From the NCBI RefSeq assembly GCF_003073045.1, contig NC_037596.1, forward strand, positions 29,610,392 through 29,674,391: a DNA stretch of 64,000 bases, written 5' to 3'. This DNA is from Pomacea canaliculata (Eukaryota > Mollusca > Gastropoda > Architaenioglossa > Ampullariidae). Below are positions 32,203-44,379 of this stretch, piece by piece. The position numbers and the translations under genes were made by a program. Positions within the stretch are counted from its first letter, which is position 1. The number at the start of each line of letters is the position of its first letter. The notes beneath the pieces were generated by a model, which worked only from the letters and a program-made list of their open reading frames with translations, made no database searches and had not been told where the DNA came from.

Positions 32203-35200
32203 GTAAGTACTGTTACACTTTGTCTTAATATCGTGATGCTATGATGCTGCAAGAAGACCATGCCACCCACTGTAGTACTCGTGTGATGACCGACCTTTAC
32301 AGCATCAGTAAAGTCAGCGGCATGACTGTAGTGTCACGTGACCCTGACTGGGCTCCTAAAAAGGCCTGCAACATCCTGAACGTCCTGAACGACATGGTTC
32401 ATCTGTTCTAATACCTGCGTATATAGTGACACTTGTTCTATGTACTCGGGACAAGATGTTATCGGTGTCCTTTATCAGTTATATCTTAGACATAGTTACA
32501 ATGCTATGTGGAGAGGCTTATATCAAGAAAAAGAGGCGTTTCCTCTGATGTAAGAACTGTCTGTTACATTTACTTAGTTTTTACTGTTAGGTACAGTTTT
32601 TTTTCATAAATTTGACATCTTACGTCTTATGTAAATCAACAGAGAAACAGATTTTTTTTCTTTTCCAGTCTTTATGTAATAAGATTTGCTGTAGCTCGTT
32701 ACGAATTCACTTTCATGGTTGATTAGATGCACAGCGTGAAGTCCGGCTTGTGAATGGAACTGCATCGTGGAATGGTGTCCTTGAGATGTTGTACAACGGA
32801 ACATGGCGCACATTGTGTAGCTTTATGTTTAGGAAACAAGAGACACAGGTGGTCTGCAGGATGCTGGGCTTCAACACGTGTGTAATGTTTTGTGATCTCA
32901 TATGTAGTGCAATTATATTTGTTTTTTCATGTTATATTCACGATAAACAGATAATATACTACAGTTTCTTAAGCGGACATTTTAACTTTCGTCTTATTAG
33001 AATAAGACCTAACTAACCTTTGAGTTCCATACCGATTCCAGATAATCTTTTTATATAAGATAAAATAAGAGAAAAAAAATTGATCCCAAAACACTCTGTG
33101 TGTGTGTGTGTGATTTGTTTACAAAGAGAAAATGGGACAATTAAGTAATATAAAAATCAAGTAGACATAAAATAATGAAACAAGTTCATAATTATGTCGT
33201 TTGTACTGATTAAAAAATTTTGACTAACTTAGTTTATAATTAAAAACAGATAACAAAAGCAATGCGCCTGCATGTATATGCAAATTGCTTTCTGAAAAAG
33301 TGTGTTGATTTTGACTGCATTTAGATAGTAACTATAGATAAAAACAGACAAACGCACAAACATACCTTTTGTAAAACAGGTCGCAAGTTTATACCAGGTC
33401 CCTATCTGGAGACAGAATGAGCTACACCTATATCATGTTTAACGTCCTGAGGTGTACAGGTGAGGAGACCAGCTTAGAGAAGTGTAGTCATACAATGATT
33501 AGCAGTGACACCTGGTGCCCCCTTGCCATTGCTATCACCTGCAACTCACGTAAGAATCTGTTGTTTCTATTCTGTTGTTTGCTGTGTCACATTATGTATC
33601 CTCAACTGCAGAAAAAGAAACATTGGCACATTTACCGCTTTTTATGCAAGAATTCCTTACAAAAGAGATATCAAGCATGCAAGAATATTTAAAGATTAGG
33701 TAAAACACATGATGTATTTTCACAACAATTTAAATGTTAGAACTTAACAATATTGCAACGTATCTTAATTATTATATGATTTTTGTCTTTGCTGTTGTTG
33801 TTGTTGTTGTTGTTGATTTAGAAACTCGTTTGTCTGACAGATACTGAAGTGGCAATGCACATATCGGCAAACTTATAAAGATTTAGTAAATATCTGACGG
33901 CTTGTTACAGAAAAGATACAGGTGAGATTGAACGTCACCTCACCTAACAGACGTCAGGTACAGATAAACATCGGAGTTAATAATTGGACGACAGTGTGTG
34001 TGGAGTCTAACATCACTGCCAGGGTCGTCTGTAGACAGCTCGGCTTACCATGGTAAGTTCTTTTCTCCTGTTAGTGTACGAGTATGTAAAAGAATAATGA
34101 ATGCTGATTCACCTGAAATTACACATTTTAAGTGAATGAACTATCAACCTTGCTAATCATTAAATGCTGATTTTGAAACTACATTTTTCACATACAGCTA
34201 AACACATGTCTAAAAATGTTCACCTGTTATTCCATCCATTCATTTTTTACTTACAATCTATCCCTATCGCTTTAAAACGAAAATACTTGACATGAGTTAC
34301 TTCAGATGTAACAAAACATATCCTATATATTTATATAGGGGAATAAATAAACGCCTGTAATATAGTTGTTATGTTCTCATTAAGAGTATATCTATCTACA
34401 TAAATACTGATCTATGAATGCTGACTGTTGTCGTCTGAATTATACCATGATCTATTTATTTATCTAACCTATACGCATAGCACAAAAGTTCTTCTGAAAT
34501 AATAACAGCTGAAGCATTTTAATTAAGTATTACTAATTATCAGAACAAGTGTTTTAAGCAAAAGTCATTCTGCAATGTTTAGGCTTGGTGCCTGGGCGTT
34601 TGTATATAAAGACAGTTGGATCTCTGGTGATTTGTTATCTTGCCTTGGGAATGAGACTAGCATCACTGAGTGTAATCAATGGCAGCCTACTGCCTGCCGG
34701 GATTACACCATCACTTGCAGTAACTGTAAGAACTTCTTTTTTTTTTTTATAAAAGTAAAACTCATCAACGTGTGTACGATTTCTATGTTAGGTTTACCGA
34801 ATGAAACTACACGTTTTGCATATGTAACACAGTCTCATATTCAACTAAATGTGTAAATGTCTTGTGCAAATGCAGCCAACTAAAGGGATGCAACTTTCTA
34901 TATAAAAAAGCCTTGCTTCTGCTGCCTCTTTAACAGAATATGTTTTATTTTATTTATTCTGTTTTAATTTGAAATTCTTTATAACAACTAAATATTTTGA
35001 AAAATCCACTCGGTGATAAGTCTTATGTATATCCTCTCCTTCTACCTTGTTTCAGTTTGAGTCACACCTTATATCATTTTAGGAACATAACGAAAAGGAA
35101 TAATTAATATCGTTTATGTTAAATAAAGAAAATATGAAAACTGATAAGACAAAAATAAAAGCTTTAATTTTTTGATGCCGTGAGGAAAAAACGAGGGTAT

Positions 35201-38200
35201 CGATGAAATATTAATTTTTGCTGAAGAGGCGTTTGTTCATTATAAAATTTATAGTTACCATATATATATATTCACATGTTTTGCTTAAGAACATGTTGTA
35301 AGGAGCGGTAAGACATGCAAAGTTAGCTACATATTTGTGAGGAAGCAAATTAATTTTTAGTTGAATGTCGCTAACAGTTTCAAGTCTTTTAAACAGTTTC
35401 TGTCAACATCCATACAAACAGTAGCAGATATCCTTTCATGGAGGAAACAAAAGCTACTTTAAAGTGTGCGAGCAATAATCAGTCTGGTGTAATAAAGTAC
35501 ACGTGGCCAGAAAATGCAGGCTGGTTCCCTGATGGCAGTAGCCTGATCATCACTAGAGTGACCAGGAAACATCATGGAAGGCGAGTGAGGTGTGAGGCGA
35601 TGTCTAGTGATGGTGAAGTTGTCTCCAGTGACAGACTTCAATTACAGGTTTACTGTGAGTATTGGGGTCCACCGGCAATGAATGCTGTGAAGATGTGTAG
35701 TTTTATTAAGCGTTTCAACTTAAATATGTTGCTAAATACGGACTAAAATAAGTGACTAGGCTACTGATGAAAGTGCTTTATGTACAAGCTGCCATTAGTT
35801 TTTTCCATGTATGCGTGTGTTTGTATGTGTCTATGTAAAGCTGTGAACAGGTGTCAACAAAAATGGTTACTTTTGGTTAAAGGGAGATGTCAAAAATAAA
35901 TAAGGTCCACTGTAAGACACCTTAGTCTGATTGAATGGATGATATGTGCGACGAATCACATTCTATCGGCTTGTTTACAGATCGCCCGGTTATCAGGATA
36001 ACACGGAGTGACAATCAGGGTCAGCCACTGTCCACCTACTCTGAGGTCATCAAGGGTCACAATGTGACGTTTGTGTGTGACGCTGACAGCAACCCGCCTC
36101 CTGCTTCCATCACGTGGTCAGGGAAAGTGAGGAGCACTACTGGGGAGTTACACATCATAGCAGCACAGCAGACGACACACAACGGTATCTACACCTGTAC
36201 CGTGGTCACTGAGACAGATGATGACGATGATCGTCTACCACTGATAGCATCTTACCAGCTTGCTTTTATGGTTAAAGGTATCCTGATCTCTTTATATTTT
36301 TCTTTTTTTACCTCTCTCTGTGTCACAAGAGAGTAGTGATAGAGCTATAGTGTGGGGTTAGCACTTCTCCTCTGTTCCCGTGACAGACTCGCTGGCAAAC
36401 TCACCGACGTAAAGAGGGCGTTGTGGCAGGTTGAGTAAGAGCAGTCATCGCATTAAGCGTACGTTTGCTACTTAAAAGACCGCTTACCACGTGACAGTCG
36501 CACAACATAGGACTGCAGTGCGCTAGTGACGTAACAGACGTACCTCCAGGGACAATCCGGACTTTGATTACGATTTAGAGAAGGACGATATTGTCACAAC
36601 GGGAGCTAGGAAAGGAAACCAGACAAGTAGGCATCGGGATTATTTAACATACGTAGAGGCTGATGGCTGATGACTCTTCTAATACACTAGCTGTGATGTG
36701 TGATTGGTTGTTATTGTAGATCATGTGGTATGACTGGACAATCGAATGCATTTAAGATCACAGGACGGCGTTTTAATATTGGGGTTTGACCACAAAACGA
36801 CGCTTTTCGCTACGGATCATTAGAGAGTAAGTATCGAAGTACTTCGCAACTGAAGTATTCGCTACATTGTGTGTCAGCTATCACCAGTGACACAGAAGAC
36901 GTGGGGTTAGGGTCACGGACCAAGAAAGTCAAAGCCCACTCATTAAACTGAGTGTAAAAGAAGAGTGACTTTTGTCCATGCGAACTCCCGACCAGCTCTT
37001 GGTATCGTAGAACCATTGTGCGAAATCGCAAGTGACAGTTGTGTGTGTTCATCAGAGACTAACATTCCACACAGCAAAGGCACTCGGGTCAAGATGACTG
37101 GCATGTGTATGAGAATTGTACGGAGTGAGTGAGCGTGTAGTGGTACGAGTGTAGTAGGTAATAATAGATTCACTCACTAGATTTTTGGATTAGTATGATG
37201 GAGAATAATTAGTATTATGAGACGCCATAGATAACTATCCAACATAGGGAACTACTTCATTTGCATATGTGCATTTTTTTATACCTTCATCATTTTGCAA
37301 TTTGTAAAAATACTCTTGATGATTAAAAACTTTCTTTAATACACTAAACGGCCCTGAATTATTTATTAGAATTATGCGTGCTCGGGGGCTCGAGCTAATT
37401 ATAAATATAATAATCAATTTAGTGTAAGTGCACGTGGTAAATGTCGCGTGAGTTGGTAGAGGTATCGAGAGTGTGATAGGCCGAGATTACCTCTGACCAT
37501 GTCCACGTGCTCATTCCCCTCAGTCAGTGACACTCTGCTGTTTGCGTTAATAACACATTCTATAAAATTAATTTTTACTTCTTCATACATTTGACTTATC
37601 TTAAAGAACTTAAGTTTAGGTGTCAAATGTATGTAACAAGTATAGGTAGTATACCTTTGTTTGCAAAGATCGTTTTAAATAGAGCAGTCAGACATAACTT
37701 GTTGGCTTTTAGTTGTTACTCAGGCGAATTTGATTTAATGTTGCTAACAATTTCACATATTTTAAACAGTTTCTGTCAACATCCACACAAACAGTAGCAG
37801 ATATCCTTTAATGGAGGAAACAAAAGCTACTTTCAAGTGTGCGAGCAATGAGCTGTCTGATGTAATAAAGTACACGTGGCCAGAAAATGCAGGCGGGTTC
37901 CCTGATGGCAGTAGCCTGATCATCAGTACAGTAACCAGGGAACACAATGGAAGGCGAGTCAGGTGTGAGGCGATGTCTAGTGATGGTGAAGTTGTCTCCA
38001 GTGACACACTGCAATTACAGGTTTACTGTGAGTATATTTATCCGACAACAATGAATGTCATGAATAAAGATACTTAGTCATCGATAGCATTTAGTCTTCT
38101 GAAGTAAATGAGTTTCACGTTCAATAGCGCTTTTACTTAAGTGAAGACTAAGTACGTGACTATACTACGGTAGAAAGGGGTTTAAGTACAAACTGTCATT

Positions 38201-38855
38201 AGTGGGTTTTATTTTGCTTTTTCTGTGCGTGAGTGTGTGTGTGTAATTTATCTGTCAACAAAAATAAAAACTCCTGGACCAGACACCTTTCTGATTCAAT
38301 AGATGATATGTTTGACGAATCACGTTCTATCGGCTTGTGTACAGATCGCCCGGTTATCAGGATAACACGGAGTGATAATCAGGGTCAGCCACTGTCCACC
38401 TTCACTGAGGTCATCAAGGGTCACAGTGTGACGTTTGTGTGTGACGCTGACAGCAACCCGCCTCCTGCTTCCATCACGTGGTCAGGGAAAGTAAACAGCA
38501 CTACTGGGGAGCTACACATCATAGCAGCACAGCAGACGATACATGAAGGTATCTACACCTGTACCGTGATCACTGAAACAGTTGATGATCATGATCGTCT
38601 GTCGACAACTCATCAACTTGGTTTTATCATTAAAGGTATTCTAAGGCATTTACACCCTCTCTCTCTCTCTCACACACACACACACAGATTAACATTTTGT
38701 ATTTTCTGCCAGGTTTGGAAACACCTTCAGATATTTCGCGAAACACGGTCATTTTCTCACTTTTTATTCTAAGCCTTATAACCAGGAACATTTTGCGTCT
38801 TTCGGCGACACTTATTCATGTACATCATGGGTTTAACAACATGACACAATGCTGA
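32145..38855 (+). CDS. Gene 3: SRCR(x2)-Ig(x4) protein
   Basis: Exons: 32145-32202, 32727-32877, 33380-33549, 33911-34052, 34583-34725, 35397-35654, 35981-36277, 37770-38027, 38345-38635, 38713-38855. The sum is 1911 bases, an open frame of 636 residues plus stop. Order: signal peptide, two SRCR domains, Ig type 1, Ig type 2, again Ig type 1 and type 2, then a 47-residue tail. The Ig 1-2 pair has been duplicated in tandem: the intron sequence before each type 1 exon is also similar. The tail contains a weakly hydrophobic stretch NTVIFSLFILSLITRN followed by basic residues; it may be a membrane or lipid anchor signal, or part of a secreted protein. Alternative last exons lie at 39365-39445 and 40188-40219. 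A role in recognising foreign ligands is plausible from the domains but unproven. Confidence 0.85.
32727..32877 (+). CDS. Gene 3 exon 2: SRCR 1, first half
   Basis: Acceptor GATTAG. Encodes VRLVNGTASWNGVLEMLYNG, TLCSFMFRKQETQVVC and RMLGFNT. Phase 1 to 2, 151 bases, donor GTGTGT. Confidence 0.88.
33380..33549 (+). CDS. Gene 3 exon 3: SRCR 1, second half
   Basis: Acceptor AAAACAG, donor GTAAGA. Encodes FNVLRCTGEETSLEKCSHTM and ends AIAITCNS. Phase 2 to 1, 170 bases. Confidence 0.88.
33797..33815. repeat. (GTT)n microsatellite
   Basis: Six GTT units in the gene 3 intron before SRCR 2; shortened in gene 5. Confidence 0.85.
33911..34052 (+). CDS. Gene 3 exon 4: SRCR 2, first half
   Basis: Encodes IQVRLNVTSPNRRQVQINIG, NWTTVCVESNITARVVC and RQLGLPW. 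Phase 1 to 2, donor GTAAGT. Confidence 0.86.
34583..34725 (+). CDS. Gene 3 exon 5: SRCR 2, second half
   Basis: Encodes DLLSCLGNETSITECNQW and ends DYTITCSN. Four cysteines as expected. Phase 2 to 1, donor GTAAGA. Confidence 0.86.
35397..35654 (+). CDS. Gene 3 exon 6: Ig type 1, copy a
   Basis: 258 bases, phase 1-1. Encodes ATLKCASNNQSGVIKYTWPE and GRRVRCEAMSSDGEVVSSD: two cysteines and a core tryptophan. This short 86-residue Ig type recurs at 37770, 47205, 59603 and 60747. Confidence 0.9.
35981..36277 (+). CDS. Gene 3 exon 7: Ig type 2, copy a
   Basis: 297 bases, phase 1-1. DRPVIRITRSDNQGQPLST, VTFVCDADSNPPPASITWSG and THNGIYTCTV. Near the end an Asp run DDDDDR varies in length among copies. 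Recurs at 38345, 47658, 60185 and 61354. Confidence 0.92.
37770..38027 (+). CDS. Gene 3 exon 8: Ig type 1, copy b
   Basis: Nearly the same sequence and length as copy a (258 bases); differs for example in NELSDVIKY for NNQSGVIKY. Acceptor TTTAAACAG. Confidence 0.9.
38345..38635 (+). CDS. Gene 3 exon 9: Ig type 2, copy b
   Basis: 291 bases, phase 1-1, close copy of 35981-36277. Its C-terminal end differs (VDDHDRLSTTHQLGFIIK), two codons shorter. Confidence 0.9.
38658..38688. repeat. (CT)n(CA)n in a gene 3 intron
   Basis: A pyrimidine tract then CA repeats within the 77-base intron before the tail exon; it may serve as its polypyrimidine tract. Confidence 0.85.
38713..38855 (+). CDS. Gene 3 exon 10: C-terminal tail
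   Basis: Acceptor TTCTGCCAG after a 77-base intron. Reads LETPSDISRNTVIFSLFILS and ends NNMTQC then TGA at 38853. One base after the stop comes a perfect donor GTAAGT, so a 3' UTR intron is likely. The same arrangement exists in gene 4. Confidence 0.7.
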
Positions 38856-39364
38856 GGTAAGTGAAACAGCAATTAATCAAAGCAGAGATTATTAATTACC
38901 CTTAGGTCACGTTAGATATATTTTTCTTTTATCGAACTTTTAAACTAATAGTTACTTATGTTTGCTAAATCTTTGTCTTTGCTGACCTTTCAAATAAATT
39001 ACAGGAAGTGTAGTAAATACATTTTTAGATCATTAACTTTTATAACCAGCATACATAAACTATTTTTTCTGTAAGAACAATATATTGTATCTTCTCTGAC
39101 ATAAAGATTTATAGGAACCTATAGTATTTATTGAAATATTTCCTCGTGACCTGTAAAATATCTCTTTGCAAGCTATATCGGTTATTTATTTAATTATTTT
39201 GTTTGTTCTTCAGGTAAAAAGAACGAGACATAAAGTGATTTCATCAGCGCAGCATTTTGTGCACGTGAAGTTTACATTGCCGGATGGTTAAAGAATTTGA
39301 GTGCATGAATAGACGAGAGGGTCAGTGAGTTGACCTTACGTCTAAGTTTGTTTTTTTTTTCAAG

Positions 39365-39445
39365 TGAACACCAGCATTATCTCTTCAGACTTTGATGACA
39401 AAGTCAACTGTGTGAACGATCACTTGTGTGACGTGCACGTGACAT
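39365..39445 (+). CDS. Gene 3 possible alternative exon
   Basis: An 81-base, phase 1-1 open segment between a T-tract acceptor ending TTCAAG and donor GTAAGT. Encodes VNTSIISSDFDDKVNCVNDH and LCDVHVT. It lies after the tail exon, so it would be used only if 38713-38855 is skipped. Confidence 0.4.
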
Positions 39446-40187
39446 GTAAGTATCCAGACACTGGTTCTTCGCCTCTAAGTAGGTAAATGAGTTGTGGTTG
39501 ACTGGGGAGGGTCTTTACCCTGTCTGTTTAAGGTTTAAGGTCTACTTCAACCTGTTCAGTGAATTCCACTTCCTCCTGCCCCATCACGTCCATCCTGCAC
39601 AAATTCCTTACCACAAAAAGTAAATGTAGCAGAAACTAAAGGTTAGGTTCTATCTCGCACTTGCTTTGTTAAGATGTGATAACACACATTTATAAAACTT
39701 ATTCTTAATGTTCGAAACCATACAGCCACACGCACGGAAATATGACCGAGAGAGAGAAAAGAGTAGTGCAGACCCAGGCGACTCTTCTTCTGTTTGAGAA
39801 CAAAAAAATTCAGATGTGACAAATACTGAAAACAAGAAATCTTTTGTAAAGGGAAAATGATTTGTTCAGATTTTAAGATAACATTAGAACAGTTCAAATA
39901 TGATTTTGTTGAAAGTCCAGATGTTAAAACAAAGCCATTTCCTTTAAAGAAAATTTCATGAACATTTATTTTTTTATCATCACATTGGCCATACCATAGA
40001 TTGAACCTTGTTTTTATTTTGATGCCTACAAACACAACACAAATAATATTCTAGAAACTGACTGTTTAATCAACATCCACAACAAACAAAGACAAAAACC
40101 AAAACAACATACAAAATCAGCTATATATTTGTATACAATCATCAACTAAAATAATACACATGAATGTTTCAGTTCTTGTTACTCCAG

Positions 40188-40219
40188 GCCTTATAACCAG
40201 AAACCTTTGGAGTTTTTAA
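40188..40219 (+). CDS. Gene 3 possible alternative last exon
   Basis: After acceptor ACTCCAG, phase 1, it reads CLITRNLWSF then TAA. The DNA, with its following CTGAG then GTAAGT (about 40274), is a diverged copy of the 38713 tail exon (SLITRNILR). It would give a shorter, non-hydrophobic end. Confidence 0.35.
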
Positions 40220-40828
40220 GCCGTCCTTGCCTTAAGTGAAGCCTGGGTTGTGAGGACAGGAATACATCTGAGGTAAGTTAATTAGCAGTTAGTAATCACA
40301 GTACAGACTACTGTAGGCATGAATCCTCGTTTGCTTAGAATTGTCCCTAAGGTCACGTGTGATATACAAATTTAATTTATTTCTTCTGTGTAGTTGTAAA
40401 CTGATTTATAGAACACTTTCAAAGTAGTGTCAACTTAAACGCTGATTTATTTAGTGTACTAATATAAATCCAAAACAGTGTAAATTTTGGTGTGTAATTT
40501 ATACTTCTATCATGATAACGCTTCTTTTTGTTAACGTTTTTTTAATATATTTTGATAGTAGTATTCGGCCGTATGCTTATCTCCGGAAAATAGAAATCCT
40601 GAAATAGTAACAGGTACATATTTGTTCTGATTAGCAGAGTCAAAAAATAAGACAAGGCACGAATAGAATAGTGCCTAATCACATGTACCCTCACCTCAGA
40701 GTTATCATATCAATGTTTTGGGGTAGTGGTGTAAATTGTTTATGAAAGATTATGTTTTTTTGTATGGCTGAACAGCATTGTGTTTTTCTTTGCAGCTTAC
40801 TGAGCTCACATCCACACGTCTAGTTCGA

Positions 40829-40862
40829 AACTACTACTACTACTGCTACTACTACTATTATT

Positions 40863-40893
<31 letters not shown>

Positions 40894-40894
40894 C
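40829..40894. repeat. (CTA)n(TTG)n compound microsatellite
   Basis: ACT/CTA triplets grading through ATT into nine or so GTT units. Confidence 0.95.
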
Positions 40895-41664
40895 ACTATA
40901 TTCAAGTACACTGAAGAGATAGGAGTCAGTAATAAACGAACATAGTTCCCCATTCTTATCCACTAATTGATACACTGAGTAAAGTAACATTAAATGTAAC
41001 ATGCAGTGTACATTCACAACCTTATACCTTGATTTAATAAGAGATGTGTTATGGGTAAAACTGCTGCAGTCAACGGTCTTAAAATGTAAATAAAGGTTCT
41101 TATACAACCTCTTATTATTGAAACGACAGTGACATCTACTCTTATTATTATAAATGCTTTAGCTTAGCTACTGCAACTGTTTTTGAACAGTTGACATGAA
41201 ATATAGATGACTTACTATGTTTTAATGTCTAACAAATCTGTGAGAAACAAACGAAAGTATATTTAGAAAAAATAAATTTATCATTACTGACTTACAGTTT
41301 TGACTTCATCTTCTATTTAACAAATCTAACATAAATGCAGGGGAGGTAATACACAAGTAAGCGGAACTCTTCCCTACGTATTTGTGATTATAATAACTAG
41401 CAGTTATCTCCGCTAATCCATTATTAAGATGTACCATACATACACTCTGAATGTGAAAGGTCTGCAGGGCTCTACACAAAATAACACAAACAAACACATA
41501 AACAACAATAACTGGGATTTCCACACACAGCCTGTATTATTATTATTAGTAGGACAGGTAAAACAAGTCTTTCAACCACAACGAATTTGCCGACTTTTAG
41601 CGGCCTCATGACAGTTCCCACGATGAAAGTACTGACCAAGACCCAGTGTTAAAGGTCAAACCCT

Positions 41665-42180
41665 GACCGAGCAGGTGAGGGACTCAGTGAGACGATGAGC
41701 GCCTGTACATGTATAAGACCAGAGAAATGACTGGCAGACCATAAACGTGATGCCCAATAAGAAGGATTAACAGGGACCACGCTCCTGATTATCAAATTCC
41801 AGTGAATAAAAACTTGAAAGAATGACACTCGTAGAGCTGTCTGTAGGAGGTTACCATGGTACAACTGTTAGTTTTATTAGAACTCAACATGCAGCTCATC
41901 AATCGTTCAAAGGTTATGGTAGAACAAGAAATACTTTTCAATAATAGCAACACCCGAACTGATATTTTACAATAATCTAAGACTGGAGTATTTGCTGTCG
42001 TAGATTTATCGGAGATAAATAAAAGCCACTCGCAATCTTCACAATATTTTGTATTGTGGACTCTCATTCCTCCCTTGGTATACGGCGATGTAATTTCTTA
42101 CTCAAATAATGATCGTTCCACCCCGTGGTGGTGTCGAACAGGTACTCAGGTCAATGTTACTAGTTAACTTTGTACGATAG
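41665..42180. repeat. Upstream repeat A, copy 3 (partial)
   Basis: First half of the block only (GATGAGCGCCTGTACATGTA, then GAGGTTACCATGGTACAACT), in the gene 3 to gene 4 interval. Confidence 0.75.
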
Positions 42181-43189
42181 AGATGGTAGGTCCATGTGAG
42201 CATTTTAGCTTGAAACGTTTCTTCATAATTCATTCTACAGAACATTTTGCTTCCGGCTTAATGCGCATTGACATTAGCAATGAGCTTAACATTATCTTTA
42301 AACACACACATGCACACATCTTACATGTGTATCCAGTATGGTGCCTACACAAAAAGCAAGTTGCCTGTAAATGCTTAAAGACATTGTGATCATTGCACAA
42401 AATAAATGTTATTACACATCAGTTAAGTTTTCATTACATGCTGTACATTTCTAGTTTGAAAACCACGTGAGGATTAGTGTTGGATAAAATGGAACTTAAA
42501 GCTAAAATCTGAAGGGATTAGTTGCAAGGATTCTCGCGCACTGGCAGTTTCGAAATTTTATAGCCGGAACTGTTGGTGTTCCTAAAATTTTTTAAGCAGA
42601 TATTTCATACAGTTATCGCTGGGACAATCATTTTTTACACACGACTTATGTCGTTTACTAGACAAAAGCGATTAACTCGGGGATGGACGTTTCCGCAGTT
42701 TGGGGACGACGTACTATGACGACCGTAAGTTTAAAAAAAAAACAAAACAACTATTCAGATCGTATTAACACTTTTGCAGGAACATGTTGACACTTTGTGT
42801 GTGAACATTGCACAACTTTGTGAAGTGAAAAGTCTCAGTGCACCCCGAGTGTTTAAATCTTCGTAATGGAAAAAGAATTCATGTCAAACGTGACTCACCC
42901 TCCACTGGACATTGTTTTTCTTCGGTGATGACGCAGTTCCCACCTTGAAACACACAAATCATGTAAACAAAAGCACAAAAAGCCAATATTAATACATGTA
43001 TCAGTTATTATCATTCATTAATACAATTTCAGGTTTAACCAAGAAAAAATGAAGATGTTGTAAGCAATCCAACTCCGAGTGTATGCCAGAGGCGAACTTT
43101 TGTCACAAGCTCATATACATCAAGAGGAATAAAGGTACTATAAAATTTAATTAGATCTTTATACATGAACACATAAAGCGGTTATACCA
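42181..43189. other. Interval between genes 3 and 4, left part
   Basis: Shares scattered blocks with 51117-51860 downstream of gene 4 (CTACACAAAAAGCA, GGATTAGTGTTGGATA), so it belongs to the duplicated unit. No gene. Confidence 0.5.
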
Positions 43190-43910
43190 AATAAGAGAAA
43201 CTCTGTCAGGCAGGAACATCAACCCAAACAAGCAAGTGAAAGATAAAGACGGCAAGACCATAACAAACGAAGCAGGACAAAGAGACCGCTGGATGAAACA
43301 CTTCGAAGAGATCCTGAACAGACCTCGTCCACTGTCTTTACCTGACATGCCAGCGCCACTGAGGGACCCCAAGTCAATACCAGCCCTAGCACTAAGACAG
43401 AAGTCATCAAAGCTATGAAAACATGAAAGGTGGCAAAGCAGTAGGCCCGGATGGTGTAGCACAACAAGCATTAAAGGCAGATCCAGAAACAACGGCAAAA
43501 CGTTTATAGCGCCTCCTACACGAGGTCTGGGAACAAGAATTAGTACTAACAGACTTTATGCTGGTTAAGTTACCAAAGAAAGGAGACTTCTCCCACTGCA
43601 ACAACTGACAGGGGATCATGCTGCTGCCCATCATTAGCAAAGTTTTGACATGGGTAGAACTAGAGAGAGGGATGAAGGAACTGGACAAGAGACTGAGACC
43701 AGAAGAAGCAGGGTTTCACCAGGAAAGGTCATGCACTGACCTCATTGCCACTATCTGTATCGTCATTGAGCAGTCTATTGAGTGGCAGTCCTCACTTTAT
43801 GTAACTTTAGTGGACTTTAAAAAGGCATTTGACCGTGTAGACAGACAAATCACCTGGATGCTGATAATCCACTCTGGAATTCAACCCCATGCTTCTCTAT
43901 GAGTAACAAG
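43190..43910 (+). mobile_element. RTE-like LINE reverse transcriptase fragment
   Basis: Encodes in shifting frames QRDRWMKHFEEILNRP, AVGPDGVAQQALKAD, LVKLPKKGDFSHCNN, EEAGFHQERSCTDLIAT and SLYVTLVDFKKAFDRVDR, the first half of an RTE-clade reverse transcriptase. Several stops and frameshifts; both ends are missing. Probably the same family as 14047-14358. Confidence 0.85.
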
Positions 43911-44379
43911 GAATAAACATAAAAATCGGGATGATCTTTTAAAGAAAAGCGTAACTAATGTTTGAAAGTATAGTGATTTTACAAGAGGAAGACAACCAGG
44001 AAAGTAGCAATAATCGGAAAGGGAGGGAAAGGTATAAAAACGGACAAGCATTGTGGGAAATGGTCTATGAGTTCCGTTATTTCGATGACTTTAACTAAAA
44101 CTCATGTGTCCATATGCTGCTTTGATCAAACGATGGTTGTCAAAGAGCAAAATTTCTAGCTGTCACTGAAGAGAAGTTCAAAGAAATAGCCATGAATTAA
44201 AACACAGCACAGACAGTTTACACTTGATGCAAGAGCTATTGGGTAGCCATTACAGACAATGAAAGTAAGAAGTAACACCGATCTGTTTCCTAGTTCTAAA
44301 CACCTGAATTATAACAGGCAGAAACATTTGACAGTTTCTAAAATCTTTTGTCACCACAAATATTATGTGTAGCTGCATG

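Noticed and set aside
35459-35641. Antisense open frames over each Ig type 1 exon (also 37808, 47267, 59641, 60809)
   Set aside because: They mirror the sense Ig exon in every copy, so they are shadows of a conserved coding strand. No independent splice or start signals.
36300-37700. Extra 1.2 kb in the gene 3 intron between Ig 2a and Ig 1b as a mobile element
   Set aside because: No terminal repeats, target duplication or coding remnant could be seen, so it was not called.
38713-38855. Firm call of a transmembrane or GPI anchor in the gene 3 tail
   Set aside because: The hydrophobic run is only about 14-16 residues and is followed by a long polar end; the gene 4 version is less hydrophobic still.
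39643-40035. 130-codon minus-strand frame downstream of gene 3
   Set aside because: Not open in the duplicated copy behind gene 4, and no recognisable domain.
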